A stretch of DNA of 64,000 bases. Source: Thecaphora thlaspeos (Eukaryota > Basidiomycota > Ustilaginomycetes > Urocystidales > Glomosporiaceae). Location: NCBI GenBank assembly GCA_900291925.1, contig UWYS01000005.1:434001-498000 (forward strand), read 5' to 3'. Below are positions 52,401 to 63,555 of the stretch, piece by piece. The translations under genes were made by a program, and so were the position numbers. The notes under the pieces were generated by a model. That model saw only the letters and a list, made by a program, of their open reading frames with translations, did not search any database and was not told where the DNA came from. Each line of letters starts with the position of its first letter. Within the stretch, counting starts at the first letter, position 1.

Positions 52401-54572
52401 CGCAAGCGCTGCAGAAAGGAGCGCACCGTCCTTCCGAGCAAGGCCCAGATCGAGCGAGGGCAAGATCACGTCGACATAAAGCCGCTCAACGGCTACGATG
52501 GCGTCGTCGCGGACGGGGGCGGGGATCTGCATGTTGACAAGCGCCAGGGCGAGCACCTGGAGTGCCAGCTTCGAGTGCTGCGAAGCTGTCTCGCCGTTGC
52601 CGTTGGCACTGCCGTCGACAACGGCGTCGGCCGTGCCATCCGTGTCCGATCTCCGCCTCTTGCTCGGTCTTGGCGACTCTGCACGGTGCTTCGTCGTGCT
52701 GACCTCCCCTACAATCTCGTCTGCCTTTTCGCGCAGTAGGTCCACTAGGGGTACTAGCTGCATCGGCGTCAAGAAGTCGCGGACTGCAGAAGCGATCTCG
52801 GCCGTTGACACAGCGGATAGCAGCACGCCGTTCTGGACCTGTTTCATCGAGGCCGATGCGGTCTCGGGAAGCTGGGTCACGGCTTTAAAGAGGCTAACGA
52901 CGAAGCGCGGCATGTCCCTGGCCCTGGCATGGCTGGTCACTGCCGTCTTGAGAAAGGAGAGCGATGCGGTCGCTTCGGCGTCAAAGGTCTCATCTGCATC
53001 CCAGGCGGGCACTTCGACCCGAACAGTGGCAACCTCCCTCAGGATAGCCGTCAGCCAGGGCTCGACGATAAGCTGCTCCAGCCTCCACAGCGTCTGCAGG
53101 CTCTCGAACGCCCGCTCGGCCACCACAGAAGTGTGGCTTTGGGCCTCCTCGTCGTAGCGGTATCGAATGTCGTCGATGGCATCGCCTAGGACGCTCTGGA
53201 AGAACGCCGTCCACAGCTCCGCCTCCTGGCTTCCGGGAACGTACAGGTCCAGCGCCTCGACAACGTCCAGCAGCTGTGCGCGAGCCGATGCCAGTGCGGC
53301 ATGCTGTGAGCTTTTGACGGCGGACTTGTGCATCAGCTCGCCAATCGGGCGAAGGAAGCGTGTGAAGATAATGGAGCGTACGGTGGCTTCCTGGGCCTGC
53401 ATCGATGCTGCGGCGGACAAGGCGCTGTAGCTGGTGCTTGCCGCCGGCGAGAGAAGGTCCGTCGCCGCTTTGCGTAACCTGACGGTGAGCAGCCGCAAGA
53501 GCACCGGCAAGCTCGAGATGGTGGCTTCGGCCTGCGCCTCATCTTCCGACTTGGCGAGGGCGCGTACCTTGTCGAGGAGGTCCTGATCGGCCTTGATGCC
53601 CGAATCCTTCGACGCAGGGTGTAGCGCGAGGTCAATGTGCTGGCCGACAAAGGCCAGAAGAACGTCGTGGGTGAAGAGCGAGGCAGCACCAATCTGCTCA
53701 AGCGAGGCCAGCAGCCCAGAAGGTGGGAGGGTGGCCGACTTGCGGACCGCGCAGAGGGCAGCAAGGTAAGAGGGGAGGGAGTTGGCGAGAAAATAGCGGG
53801 CATTCTTGCGAGCGTTGAGACCGAACTCTAGCGCGATCGACCAGGTATCGACAAGCGCTTCGAGGACGACTGCGGCCATCTGCCAGCCGCTGCTGTTGTC
53901 GAGGTGAGGGATGGCGGCAAGCCACGTCTGTATCGTTTCGGCGACATTTTCGATGTTGGCGGCGGCGCTTCTCGAGCAGGCAGAGGGCAAAAGGGCCGAG
54001 AACACGTGTGAAGCCGAGACGGTGAGTGCCTGGTTGGAGCTGTGCTGGGGCTGCTGGGCGAGCAAACTTGCAAACGAGGTGGCCAGGGTAACGATGGAAT
54101 GCGAGGAGACGAGCTTGTTGATCCACTGCGAAGCGGCCAAGCGACCCGTCCCGGAAGCGTTGATCTGCGATTGGATGAGCTGGTTGAGGAGGGCCCAGTA
54201 GTCTGCCTCTAGCTCGCAGGCTGGCTGCTGGCTGGCATTGGCGCTGGCGTTGGCACTGGCGGCGAGGGAGGTTCTCGCTTTTGCTTTACCCTTGGCGCTG
54301 CCGGGCTGAGAGGACGAGGCAGCGGACTGCTGGTGATGCGACTTTGCAGAGCGGCATAATGTATCGAGGATCCATTCGGAGAGAAGCTGGTGCTTCTTGG
54401 GGATGCGGAAGGAAGTGGTGGACCAGGCGGCTCTTGCAATCTGGATCTTTGTGATGGTTTCGCCCGAGGCCGAGCTGGATGAGGCTGAGAGGTTGGCGGG
54501 CGGCAGTGATGCCTTGAGCGCTTTAACGAGCTGCTCGGACGTGGTTATCTGTGCCCTGGCGAGTGTGTCCAT
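49443..54572 (-). CDS. URB2: Ribosome biogenesis protein Urb2/Npa2
   Basis: Single exon of 1709 residues from the ATG at 54572. Urb2/Npa2 is a nucleolar factor of early 60S pre-ribosomes, working with Dbp6, Npa1 and Rsa3. The C-terminal Urb2 domain is clear: [40 protein letters not shown] and [17 protein letters not shown]. The rest is helical and poorly conserved with Ala/Ser-rich spacers, normal for this family; [12 protein letters not shown] near residue 635 looks like a nuclear localisation signal. Length is somewhat above the roughly 1200 residues of the yeast protein. The ATG at 54572 ([14 protein letters not shown]) is chosen because the 119 in-frame codons upstream are leader-like His/Gly/Arg runs overlapping the bL36m leader on the other strand. 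Confidence 0.85.
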   Translation of the reverse strand: MDTLARAQITTSEQLVKALKASLPPANLSASSSSASGETITKIQIARAAWSTTSFRIPKKHQLLSEWILDTLCRSAKSHHQQSAASSSQPGSAKGKAKARTSLAASANASANASQQPACELEADYWALLNQLIQSQINASGTGRLAASQWINKLVSSHSIVTLATSFASLLAQQPQHSSNQALTVSASHVFSALLPSACSRSAAANIENVAETIQTWLAAIPHLDNSSGWQMAAVVLEALVDTWSIALEFGLNARKNARYFLANSLPSYLAALCAVRKSATLPPSGLLASLEQIGAASLFTHDVLLAFVGQHIDLALHPASKDSGIKADQDLLDKVRALAKSEDEAQAEATISSLPVLLRLLTVRLRKAATDLLSPAASTSYSALSAAASMQAQEATVRSIIFTRFLRPIGELMHKSAVKSSQHAALASARAQLLDVVEALDLYVPGSQEAELWTAFFQSVLGDAIDDIRYRYDEEAQSHTSVVAERAFESLQTLWRLEQLIVEPWLTAILREVATVRVEVPAWDADETFDAEATASLSFLKTAVTSHARARDMPRFVVSLFKAVTQLPETASASMKQVQNGVLLSAVSTAEIASAVRDFLTPMQLVPLVDLLREKADEIVGEVSTTKHRAESPRPSKRRRSDTDGTADAVVDGSANGNGETASQHSKLALQVLALALVNMQIPAPVRDDAIVAVERLYVDVILPSLDLGLARKDGALLSAALAARYSLFARSWRINFNLPIRLDGSPETESLEVLHVSLNERFAQLVGLLAKDQEGGRDSVSGEAVVEIVKALLQRAERDFVDRREKSEYTALLSNEGQSPLVTSLLPIIRKDLVSSGSRDIDSVGWNGRTTGIDGASALASALWLMFTSRWAELIDQLGSNRLLMDLSQILLASVVIDPSTSILAGISRKAVRNAHLLELPRWRSTLLSIVNTKTQILAKEEYVKKRPTLAILDRGDAAAATTGSATKSPTELQEALLTLCAMERFPVEWISKSSRETLLERSLTLDAMRASTLAITTQQSTSLRRLIGGLMLARGAGPDAASKQMAASLALLVSGSAIHPEEAETDGGRAAVSEQHDEISLAAFEVGARNLVESCRVVPTAWANLVALHHFLAARSAFWGGAMTTLAARADQALLAGLVGDAKLLANAEHVEAFWHILIASRPMDEQIDLHFEAVRASVFQQQPTAVIGTAGLMDLVYHLKQVRLALNLADACSAAMLEGAGRAALHASAKQQVLSLLQPICVAVGRVTASVEARDESSERGTLRAALRVCAETLQLLADCSSPTAPTPISNASSDGDGDVDMEEALPSDGQNDDASAALETALAFASFASCLEREELVDTLSPVLVRIVSRLSSEAYDRYLSDLLQVVTAERASLHDTASTAVATTEVDEQSRDRSSLIIAAGLSLQSNQEGASNRSARTHLTKLLSFFVRLGSTSTSPVVFHAMVEVIESISSRKATLLRHTDVELICQLFGSMLVPSNLAAPWPATVAAPAQMGRKIFNDQVSTLTSLIRLRPDLIHAYLSHVAGLLSSLSTLFRRPKEVKSSAAVAAAAATKGAAGSISARYLRRDLPFWFDPVHSHALRCSVEARHFSRLLTSLTLKTSSLTSRRRRANGSIKERKAESLSKPFSKHAIYVLVAYLNAVTNPASTLPNDVRLELSSGLMALCSVVGKYERDAAMVGLLDSAGKTLFKTMWKRWEGERYRGQ

Positions 54573-54956
54573 GCTGGGCGAGCGGGCGGGAAGGCGGAGG
54601 CGGGGAAGGTGGTGGTGGTGGGTGGAGTGTTGGTAGACGGCGCGAGGCAGGTTGCCAAGGGCCTCGAAGGCAGCTTCGCTCGACTGCGCTCGAAAAGAAA
54701 AGCGCTGCGCTGCAGCCACCTGAGAGATCCCGCAAAAAATCCAACTTCCCCTCGGGACTCGGGCCAGCCTGCTGGGCGCCGCCGCCGCGCTCAGCTTGTG
54801 CAAGGCGTCAAGGCCAGCTGCAGGCCAGCACGCCAGCATACGCAGCACGGCCCCTTTTTCTCCTCCATTTCCATTTCCATTTCCACCACCACCACCACCA
54901 TCACCATCACCATCACCACACCTCAGCACACCCCTCCCGCCCGCAGCATCACCACA
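54573..54956. promoter_or_regulatory. Compact divergent promoter URB2/bL36m
   Basis: 384 bases between opposite start codons. The end next to bL36m holds CCACCACCACC and CATCACCATCACC triplet repeats (about 54886-54920). A cytosolic ribosome assembly gene and a mitochondrial ribosomal protein gene share it. Confidence 0.5.
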
Positions 54957-55389
54957 ATGTCACTTCGTCACCTCTCCCAAACCATCCTCCGCGCTCCCGT
55001 CTCGGCACTCCTCACCCGCGCCGTCGCACAATGCACGGCGCACCGTCTCTGCTCTACGTTAGTCAAGCCCGTCCCCTCGATCCTCTCCACCGCGTCCAAG
55101 CCCGTCTCGACCGCCGTGGCACAAGAGCAGACACGAGGCATGAAGGTCCGCTCGTCCGTGAAAAAGTTCTGCGACGCCTGCTCCGTCGTCAGGAGAAAGG
55201 GGAGGCTCTACGTCATCTGCAGCAGGGATCCCAAGCACAAGCAGGTACGCCCCCTTCCCTCCCCCTTTCCCCAATCTGTCGTGGCACCCTGCTCGGAGAG
55301 TCCGCTGTCTGACACAGCTCTCTTCTCCCGTCCTCTTTTTCTTCGTATTCCCTCCACTCTTCTCTTCTGCACCGCAGAGGCAGGGATAA
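54957..55389 (+). CDS. RTC6: Mitochondrial large-subunit ribosomal protein bL36m (two exons)
   Basis: Exons 54957-55244 and 55378-55389; 99 residues. Residues 1 to about 61 are a mitochondrial presequence (Arg/Ser/Ala/Leu-rich, no acidic residues until the end). The mature part [20 protein letters not shown] and [18 protein letters not shown] is bacterial-type L36, with the zinc ligands Cys72, Cys75, Cys88 and His94 all present. Without splicing the frame would lose the family's final RQG; the second exon supplies only Arg-Gln-Gly and the stop. The symbol RTC6 is the yeast name for bL36m. Confidence 0.92.
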
Positions 55390-55607
55390 ACACCGACTAG
55401 CGGATCAAGACGCACCTCTGCGTGCTTCCACGCTGGCTTCCTTCCCTCCCACGCACTTCGTATGCATACACGCAAACGACGCCCTCCCTCTACACCACTT
55501 GTGCTTTTAGACACCACTCCCACTCTTCCTCGAACCAGCCGGAACTCTTCCAACCTCATTTATTGGCTCTTGCTCTCAGCATTGGCTCGTCCTGATAGTC
55601 CTCTGCT

Positions 55608-57953
55608 TCAAAAGACAACATGAACGCTGGCCTCGCTCTCCTTTTTCTGCTCCCTCTCTAGCTCCTGCAGCTCCTCCCTCGCAGCTGCAGCCCTAGCTCC
55701 GACGCTCTCCAGCCTCTCCTTCAACTTTTGCTCGTACTCCTCGTCCGACAGGCTCTTGACCGGCGAGTACTTCTTGAGCGAACTCAGCCAGTCTCCCCCG
55801 CTGCCCTTTGCCCCGCTCGCAGACGAGGGCGCTTGTGTTGGCGCCGCCACGGCTGCCACTGCCTGCTTCGTCTCGTCTACCCGTCTGTCGTACAGGCTCT
55901 CGTTGGCTGCAGTGTGGGACGATGCTGGGATCGCAGCGGCGTGCGCAGGAGGTCGCGCGCTCTGGCGCGTCAGTAGCTTGCCCCTCGCCACCCTCAGCTC
56001 GTTACCTGCCAGCTGCAAACCCGTGCACGCCAGGCCAAACATGATGATGCCCGACGGGATAGATTGTCGTCCCCCTGGTCGACAGGTAAAAACGATCCAC
56101 AAGCAATGCAGACGCACAATGTCAGCTAAAAACACGTCCCAGCGAGGAAGAAAAGGCCGCGGTCAGTCACTCACGAGCGTAGCCGGCCAAACTGCCGCCG
56201 ACAATCGCGCCGGACAAGCCGCTCGAAGCCAGGTCGCGCGTGTGCTGGTTTTGACGTGGGCGGACGTAGGAGAGCTGAGTTGTTGGGTGGTCGTAGCTGT
56301 TTTCGCGCGCAATCACAGCTAGGGCGGGGTTGATGGCGTATTCTCGGACGGCTGCCCGGCGGGAAGAAGCAAAGAAAAAGGGACGGATCGCTCGTCAGCT
56401 GAGCTTGCTAAGCTGGGTATCTTGAACAGTAGGCGGATCGGCCTACTCACCAAAGAAGGGAAAGCCGAAGGCAAATAAGTTGAACGCCATCCTGCTCGCC
56501 AACATAGTGCCGGCGCCCGTCTGACCCTTGAACACGCCATAGACGGATCCAGAGACTGCCCCGGATAAGGCTGTTGCCAAGTTGATTGCGATATCGAGGA
56601 GATGTTGGATGAAGGTGGCGAGAGTCGACGGGGTGGCGCAAGGGTTGAGAATGCAGACGGGGGAGGTTTGGAGTGATGGGTGTCAGGGAAAGTGAAAGAT
56701 GCGGCCGGTAGGAGGGCGAGGACGAGGCTTGCTCCTCATGCGGTCCAGTTGGAGGAGAGGCGGAACGTACCGGCAAGGAGCGAGCCCTTGGCGACCTTCA
56801 TCGGCGCACCGGAGTCGACCTCCAGATTCCTCAGAGCATAGCCGTCTTCGTCGACCGAGTTGATGTTGAAGCTGCGCTGACCGCCGCCTCCGCGGCCGCC
56901 GTAGGGGTTGCCTGAGCTCTCCTGGACAAACTCGGCCGATCCCCATCCATCGAGCTGTTCGTTGGTCGGCGGCCGTCTCGCAGAGCCCTGCGGCGCGGTC
57001 GGCGGCGACGACCAGCGCGGATCGCTGTCGGCGTTGCCGTTCCGCGAAGCCGGCAGGCCGATGCTACCCGACGATGCCGAGAAGCGGTCCTGTGAGTCCT
57101 GCTGCTGTTGCTGCTCGACGAGCGCCTGCGAGCCGCGCCGGGCAATGGCGTTTCGTGCGTTCTCCTGCCGGATCTTCTCCCACTTGCTGGGCTCTACACC
57201 CCTCTCTCCTCGCAGTTGGGCCCACCTGCTCGTCGACTGTTGTCCATCGCCGTTGTCACTCGTGGGACCGTTTGAGCGCGCGTCGAAGGTATCGAGGCCA
57301 GCTGCATCCGGGATAGATTCAAACAGCGCTGCCGTCGCCGCGGTGGCGCCATGGCGCGAGCCGCTGGGCGACGGAGACGAGTAGCTGTTGACGCCAAAGC
57401 CGTTGCCGGACGTAGCGGGAGTCGTTTGGTCAGACGCAGGCTGTGCCCACGCTTGCTCTCCGTCCATGCCCTGGGGCGGCGCGACACGGATGTTGGGGAC
57501 CTGGCCGCGCCTCTTCTCTTCGACGGCGCCTGCCAGGACCCTCTTGAGGTGCTGCGGATCCTCGACGTCGTTGACGTAGTTCTTGCTGATCAGGACGCCA
57601 AAGGGCATGAGGATGAACGAGGAGCATAGTCCGCCGAGGAAGGTCATTCCTGCGAGCTGGAGGTTGCCCGGCCGGACCTTGCGGCGCGTAAGGGCATAGT
57701 AGGTTCCTCCGCCGCCGAGAAGCCATCCGGCCGTCTTTGTGCGGTCAACGTTGCGCTTGATCTTGCGCAGCGCTTCAAACTCCCTCGGCGTCAGCTGGGT
57801 TTCGGCCTGGGTACCGCGTAGTGCTCGTGGTGGCGCGGCGCTCCCCGCCTTGGAAGGTGCTGCTCCGCTGCTGTAGCTGCTGCCGCCGTCCATGGTGCCG
57901 GTGCTATTGCCGTTGCTGACGCCACCCTGCTGCTGCGAGAAGGTCGAGTCCAT
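55608..57953 (-). CDS. Membrane protein, OCIA-like N-terminus plus Gly-rich C-terminal membrane region (four exons)
   Basis: Exons on the minus strand: 57953-56771, 56570-56451, 56351-56175 and 56074-55608. All are GT-AG and all phase 1, giving 648 residues. The N-terminus has LTPREFEALRKIKRNVDRTK, then two hydrophobic segments (about residues 75-88 and 98-122, AGMTFLGGLCSSFILMPFGV), a layout like OCIA-domain proteins. About 270 residues of Ser/Gly/Gln linker follow. The C-terminal part has small-residue-rich helices: LLAALSGAVSGSVYGVFKGQ, FNLFAFGFPFFAVREYAINP, GLSGAIVGGSLAGYARGRQS and IPSGIIMFGLACTGLQLAGN. These recall Tim17-like membrane proteins. A charged coiled-coil tail ends it. Mitochondrial location is inference. 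The N-terminal exon could also stop by itself at 56736 if the first intron were retained. Confidence 0.7.
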
Positions 57954-58703
57954 GTTGCAGTGAGTTCTGCAGTCGCGTGTCGCTGTCGTATGTGAGAGAA
58001 GGGGGTACGTGCTCGATCGAGTGGGATGAAAGGAAGGTAGGGATGCGGAATATCGACTCGAGCAAGGTGGGTCGGGTGACCACGTCGCCTTTGCCGATCC
58101 GATGCCCCTGCCTGCTTGTCCGCCTTTGCCTGCCTGCCGTACGTATGACACGCCCGCGTGCGAGCGAGCGGGCAATGTGGAGAAGGGAGTCCTGTCCTCG
58201 CCTTGCCTGCGGATCCGAGCGCATCGTCGGGGCGGAAGAAGCGCCGTGGCGGGCTGGACCCTGAGAACCAACCTAATCTCAGAATGCTTCCTCGGCCGCC
58301 GCCCGACACAAAGACGCCGGCGCAGGTGAATGTGATTCAGCCTGCGTGCTTCCGAGACGTATCGACGTCAAGCTGAGCAGCCTAGCTACAGCTTAGTCAG
58401 CCGTGCGTCTGGGCTGTCGACGCTAGCTTTACCTTCGACAGGCACAACGGAACCCATCCTATCCGCCATCGGAACGAACGTAGGATGAAGTCACACCCTC
58501 CGGCTTCGAGCCGTCAGCACGCTCGCCGTTGTCCGATGCAAGCTTCCAAGGGACTGCGGGTGAGGTGAGGCGTCCTTGCCTTCTCTCGGAAGCTACTGCC
58601 CTATATAAGCTATGTCTCGTTTCGTCCTTGCATCCATCATCCCAACTCTGTTCTCCATTGTCTTCTATTTAAACTCCAACAACTACAGCAACTCTCCAAC
58701 ACC
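57954..58703. other. Divergent intergenic region
   Basis: 750 bases between the membrane protein and the broken small gene. A TATA box is annotated at 58602. Nothing else is recognised. Confidence 0.45.
58602..58608 (+). promoter_or_regulatory. TATA box of the broken small gene
   Basis: TATATAA inside CCCTATATAAGC, 96 bases upstream of the ATG at 58704. It is the only clear TATA box I found in front of a gene in the window, which fits a strongly inducible gene. Confidence 0.65.
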
Positions 58704-59170
58704 ATGTCCGGCCAAACCACCGACCAATCCTTCAAGAAGACGCACCAGACCGTCGGCGCCGACCACGGGAGCGTCGACAACCTCCATGAGTAGATCATGA
58801 AGACTGCTCCGGGACACGATGGAGTAAGTCATTCACCTGCTTTTCTCTCTCTCTCGCGCCCACACTCATCGCGTCCCCTCATGCTGACCTTGTCTATTGT
58901 GCCGTCGATAGAACGTCGCTGCCGAGCAGGGCGGTGACCTCTGACCTCGCGACGAGCGCATTGAGCGCGATCTCGAGACAAAGGGCTACACCACCAAGGC
59001 GTCAGATCAGAGATGCAGGAGCAAGATGCGCTCAAGGAAAAGCTCGACAAGCGTAAGTACGGCGGCTGGGTCATCTCCCTCCCCTCTCTGTCTCCCTGTC
59101 GTGTCGCTGACACCTTGACCGACCCCCCCCCCCCCCGGTTCCCCGATCAGGAGGCAACCCGGCCCAGTAA
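58704..59170 (+). pseudogene. Broken small hydrophilic protein gene (three exons, two stops, one frameshift)
   Basis: Exons 58704-58823, 58912-59052 and 59151-59170 have good splice sites: GTAAGT donors, a CTGAC branch before GATAG, and GATCAG. The frame reads MSGQTTDQSFKKTHQTVGAD, then after HE a TAG (58791-58793), then MKTAPGHDG, NVAAEQGGDL, a TGA (58942-58944), then PRDERIERDLETKGYTTKAS. Near 59011 one base is missing: the frame changes to give MQEQDALKEKLDKR, ending GGNPAQ and TAA. The pieces form a coherent hydrophilic protein of roughly 90 residues, resembling small stress-induced fungal proteins, so this looks like a recently inactivated gene. Assembly error at three sites is possible but less likely. 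A C-run lies in intron 2. Confidence 0.7.
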
Positions 59171-59325
59171 AGACCGGGAGTCGACATCATTGTCGCTCCA
59201 ACTATACCACGCTCGACGAGAATGCCATTCATTATAAACGCCCGAACATTGCACGGTCTTCTCGATCCTCTGGGCATTGATGATGTTTGTCTGTGCGCTC
59301 CTGCTTTGGGTATACATGTCGTCGC

Positions 59326-62300
59326 CTACGTCTGCCTCGATTCAAAGAAGCTGAGCGTCTTGGTAATGCTCTCAATGGCTGAATCGCCCGTCGCCGGCGT
59401 GGCCTTGCCACCTAGCACCCTCGTCGTCTGTAGCATCCCGGCCTTTGCGCCCGTCGCCGTCGCCGTCGTCGCTCCTGCGTTTGCGTCGACCTTGGCAGCA
59501 CCATTCATCTTAGGGATCGCCGCCGCTGTTTCCGACCCTGCTTCTACGGACAAGTGCGATGGTCGACCAAGTCCCAGCTGCGCGATGGCTTCCTCCCTGC
59601 CGCTTTCGTCGCCCTCTACCTTTCCGACACCACCGTTCGAGGTCGCGTTACGGGCAGCCGTCGCCGCCGTCGTTGTAGAGATCAGCGAGATTTCGTTGCG
59701 CCCAACGTGCCTCTTGCGCGTGCTGTAGCTGGCAGGCGGGGCGGCCGAGACGGTGACGATGAGGTTCTTGAGATTGGGCAGCGTGTGTCGGATGTCAAGC
59801 ACCGTGACGTTGTGGACGTTCATCAGCTGCTCGATGTTCTTGTTGAGCTGGAAGACGGCGTACTCGTACCGATACCGCTCGACGCCCTTCGAGTAGAGCG
59901 GGAACGCTCGGGGTCCGTTCATGATGCTGATGCCATCCTGCAACACGGCCCGGCTTCCCGCCGTCGCCATGGGGTAGTGCACCGGCGTCCCGAGGTAAGA
60001 GCTCAGCAGCGTCGTCAGCTGCGCCACCAGGCCAAGCGCGGTGCTTATGGTGTCGTCGTCGAGCGGGTGGTAGATCCATCGCGACGACGCTCCTCCCGTC
60101 GTCTGCGTTTCTCCTTCATCGACCGCCTTGTTTCGAGCCTTGACCAGCGCCTTGAGCGCCTTGTCCTGCGCCTCCAGCTCGGAGCTTGAACAGCTCGACA
60201 CACCGTTCGGCAGCGGGATGCCGGCGATCGAAAACAAGAGGGCCGAGCCATCGACCAAATCGATCGGAAAGATGTCCTCGAGACTCCGCAGCAGCCTTGC
60301 GTGCCGGTGGTGGACGCGCAGCGAAAGCACCTCGATCCTTGTTCGCAGCTTGGCGTTACTGGTGGACATCCGCAGGACGAACTGCCGATACTCGTCCAGA
60401 GCCGCTGCTCCCTCATTCAGCCTGTGCTTTCGCTCCTTCAGCTCGCTATGTCTCCGCTGCAGCTCCTCTTCCCGGCCGGCGGCATCTCGACGCTCTCGGT
60501 CGCGCTCTTCGCGCAGACACCGCAAACGCTCGAGGGCCTCCCCATGCTTCAAGCGAAGGTTGACCTGGCCCTCCGGATCGCCGAGAATCTGGTCCAGCTC
60601 AGCGTGGATGCCATTGATCTGCGCTCGCAGCTCGGCGACGTCTGTATGCTCGGCGAGCAGCGCCTTGGAGTCGTCCTTCGTGTAGTTCGGCATCACCCAG
60701 GTCGCTCCTGAGCTTCTCTTGGGCGCAAGTGTGTCCTCGATTTGGAAGAGCTTTCGTGAATCCCGGGCAACGAGCGACCTCGCTTCAGCCTGTACCGCCT
60801 TCTTCCTGCCATCGAGGCTAGCTGCTTCGGGATCCGATGCGAAGCCTTCCGTGGCCGTAGGATGCCGGCGCGGCGATTTTGTGGACGGAAATGCCATGGG
60901 GAGGCCTTCGCTTGCTCTCTGCACCGGACCGTCCAAGTTGACCGCGTAATAGACGACCTGCTCGAGGAGTCGCCTCGTGTGCGTAAATTGCTTCTGCGTG
61001 CCGTTGGCGGTCTTGCTGGCCAGCTGCGCGGCAATCTCTGCGACGTCGGCATTGGTCTGCACTTCTGAATCTTGCTCGTTGCAGTGTGGTGCGACACTGG
61101 ACAAGAGGCCGAGAACCACGGTATTGGGAGCGGTGACGAGGCGGGCGTCTGTAAGGTCGCCTTCCAGCCTCTGAAGCTCTCGGAAGTCGAGGTCGCGGAT
61201 GCCTATTAGCTTCCAGCCAGGTTTGTCGGGAGCTGCGGTGGCTGGCCAGGTCTCCCGCTTCGCCCAGACCCTGACCTGCAGGTAGCTACTCGCCAGGCCC
61301 TCCTCTGTTGCCGCCGAAGCTTCGGCGGCAGCACGTTCGGTGGGAAAATGGAATTCTTTGTGAGGATTCAGCGGCGTGCCGCCCCACGAGCCCCACGAGT
61401 GATGTAGGCCGCCTCGTAGGCTCTCCGCCGTGTAGAAAGCGGCAGGTCCTGAGCTGCCGTCCCTGAGCTCGACTGGCTTCTGGTCGGCGCGAGGGCAGCA
61501 TAGCTCGACGCAGCAGCCTAGCAGCCGCTCATCCATGATCTGATCCAGCGTCTTATCGCTGGCGAAGAAGCGCGATGCGCCGCCGGGCGCCAACCGACTG
61601 GCGCCTGGCGTGCTAGGCAGCCGCACGAGGCCCGGGCTGCCGTTCTGCTCTTCAAAGCGCACGCTGCGGACGCTCAGGGTCGAGGTGCCGCTCGTGGTTC
61701 GCGGCCTGCCCCCGGGTCTTCTCATCAGCGTGCTCGAGGACTTGGACGAGCTGCGAGAGTCGGAACGGGACAGCAGGTCAGAGCCCATCTCGCCAAAGGG
61801 AAAAGGTGACGATCCGGATGGCGAGAGGTCGGAAAAGTAGCTGAAGGCACCGTCCTTGTTGCTGTTCGAGGTCTTGAGGATAGGTCTGGGAGGAAAATGG
61901 CTGGAGCGGACCTCGTCACTTCCTTGCCCGGTATGCGTGAATGGATCTCGGCCACAGCTCTGCCTCGACCTGCGCCTCTCGTTGCCGGGGCTGGTGGCTC
62001 GACGTCTGCCGTCGTCGTCGCTGCCGCCGCTGGCAGCATTGTTGTCCTGCGTCCAGCTCGAGCTCCTCCTTCGTATCACTTTGGCCCCCGCCTTGCCTTT
62101 GCTGTTGCTCCTTCCGATCCTGAGGGCGAGGTCTGCGTCGTCCACGCTGGTGGTGGCGAGGTAGCCCGATCCTGATCCGGCGTCGGCCAAAGAGCGCAGC
62201 GCACGGTCCCGGTTGGGGCGTAGCGTCAGGTTGCGGATGAGCAGCGTGCATATTTGGCCGATGCGGATCGGTTCGTGATATATCGCGTCTACAGCGCCGG

Positions 62301-62349
62301 TGTTTGTCATGGTCGTTGTGCGGCTGCTGAACGGAGACGCTGTGACCAT
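59326..62349 (-). CDS. VPS38: UVRAG/Vps38 subunit of the Vps34 PI3-kinase complex II
   Basis: Single exon of 1007 residues from the ATG at 62349. The partner family acts with Vps34, Vps15 and Atg6/Beclin in endosomal sorting. The N-terminal HEPIRIGQICTLLIRNLTLR begins a C2-like region interrupted by Ser/Arg-rich inserts. A coiled coil runs from about residue 560 to 665 (ELRAQINGIHAELDQIL, LRCLREERDRERRDAAGREE). The C-terminal BARA-like domain is diagnostic: LLSSYLGTPVHYPM, GSRAVLQDGISIM, FPLYSKGVERYRYEYAVFQL, NKNIEQLMNVHN and DIRHTLPNLKNLIVTV. The last of these is the UVRAG rather than the Atg14 signature. About 130 further in-frame codons upstream (to 62742) lack family motifs and are treated as leader; a start there cannot be excluded. 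Confidence 0.85.
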   Translation of the reverse strand: MVTASPFSSRTTTMTNTGAVDAIYHEPIRIGQICTLLIRNLTLRPNRDRALRSLADAGSGSGYLATTSVDDADLALRIGRSNSKGKAGAKVIRRRSSSWTQDNNAASGGSDDDGRRRATSPGNERRRSRQSCGRDPFTHTGQGSDEVRSSHFPPRPILKTSNSNKDGAFSYFSDLSPSGSSPFPFGEMGSDLLSRSDSRSSSKSSSTLMRRPGGRPRTTSGTSTLSVRSVRFEEQNGSPGLVRLPSTPGASRLAPGGASRFFASDKTLDQIMDERLLGCCVELCCPRADQKPVELRDGSSGPAAFYTAESLRGGLHHSWGSWGGTPLNPHKEFHFPTERAAAEASAATEEGLASSYLQVRVWAKRETWPATAAPDKPGWKLIGIRDLDFRELQRLEGDLTDARLVTAPNTVVLGLLSSVAPHCNEQDSEVQTNADVAEIAAQLASKTANGTQKQFTHTRRLLEQVVYYAVNLDGPVQRASEGLPMAFPSTKSPRRHPTATEGFASDPEAASLDGRKKAVQAEARSLVARDSRKLFQIEDTLAPKRSSGATWVMPNYTKDDSKALLAEHTDVAELRAQINGIHAELDQILGDPEGQVNLRLKHGEALERLRCLREERDRERRDAAGREEELQRRHSELKERKHRLNEGAAALDEYRQFVLRMSTSNAKLRTRIEVLSLRVHHRHARLLRSLEDIFPIDLVDGSALLFSIAGIPLPNGVSSCSSSELEAQDKALKALVKARNKAVDEGETQTTGGASSRWIYHPLDDDTISTALGLVAQLTTLLSSYLGTPVHYPMATAGSRAVLQDGISIMNGPRAFPLYSKGVERYRYEYAVFQLNKNIEQLMNVHNVTVLDIRHTLPNLKNLIVTVSAAPPASYSTRKRHVGRNEISLISTTTAATAARNATSNGGVGKVEGDESGREEAIAQLGLGRPSHLSVEAGSETAAAIPKMNGAAKVDANAGATTATATGAKAGMLQTTRVLGGKATPATGDSAIESITKTLSFFESRQT

Positions 62350-63555
62350 CGTCTTAAACCGCCACGGAGGGCGCCCGTTTTTGTCGGGTGGGGACGGCGG
62401 CTGCTGCTGCTGTTCCGGTCTAGATTTGTGCGTCGCGCATGTTTCGTAGGCCTCCGAGTCTGTGCCGACGGACGATTGAGGCTGTACGCGGGCGACGACG
62501 GAGTCAAGGCAGGCAGATGTGAGGCAGATGTCGAAGAGGTGAGGCGGGTAGAGAAGGATGCAGCGATACGCGAGAGACTGGAGGAACGAGCTGGCCGTGT
62601 GGAGCAGCGATCCAAAAAGGGCGCACGGAGCAGCCTTCCTCGCTCGTCTCTTCGGCACCGAGGCTGTCAGAGGTCGCGGGTCGAGAACAGATGCGTCAGC
62701 GCTCAACACCGAGGCACAGAGTTGACCCGGGAGCTCCCACACACGGGTGTATGCGGTAGCTTTGGTGTAGCTTGCCTACATATCTTCCGGTGTGCTGAGG
62801 CCCTTCGACCGTAGAGCGTCGACCGGAAGTCGAGACGACGTCGATGATCTGCGCGCTGGCGTGGCGTACGTGCAGTTCCTTCGAGGCAGATCGCAGACGC
62901 GGGAGGGCGTATGGCAAGCCGAGGGGAGCGACGGCCGCTGCCTTGGCAAGCTGGTTGCCGCTTTGTCGAAGGGGCCGAGGGCGCTGGCCATCCACCACGC
63001 AGCGTCCATCCCCTTGACATTGTCCGTTGGCACCCCGCCGCCTCGGCCAAGAAGATCGAGCCAAGCCGAGCCAAGCCAAGTCAAGCGCAGTGGCCATCGT
63101 CGTCGTCGTCGCCGCCAACTGCCGCTGCTTCGGCCTGGGCCGCATGCACGTGTGTATGAGTGTATACAGTACATAGGTGTGCGTGTGCGTGTGCGTGTGT
63201 GCATCTTTCTGCTCGGCGGACGGCGACGCCCGATGGTCAGCGGTCGGCGTTCCCTGCGCGGAGGTCCCGGCTGTGCTCCCGGCGTGCCCGGCCACCCAAG
63301 CGGCACGCCCGCGTCGCTCTCTCCACAGAGCGAAGAGACACACGAGCGGCTGGCTGTGCGCTTCGGTGCATCCCCTCGCCGCTTCGGCTTGACCCGGCGC
63401 GCCCTGCCTCGTCCCTCCCTCCTCGCTCACTCTCCCTACCTGCCTCTCCTCTCACAGAGCTCCTCCCGCCCTTCTCCTTCTTCCTTCCGGACCAGCCGAC
63501 CACAGCTCCGCTCCACTGTCTCGTTGCTGTTCCAGCCGTCCGTCCCATCAGAGTC
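62350..63555. other. Divergent intergenic region
   Basis: 1.2 kb between VPS38 and the gene at the 3' edge. It holds a TGTGCG-type repeat at about 63178-63202 and pyrimidine-rich leader sequence from about 63400. No gene supported. Confidence 0.45.

Noticed and set aside
62350..62742. N-terminal extension of VPS38 to the ATG at 62742
   Set aside because: The extra 131 residues have no resemblance to the family and contain leader-like Ser/Pro/Gln runs; the C2-like region begins just after the ATG at 62349.
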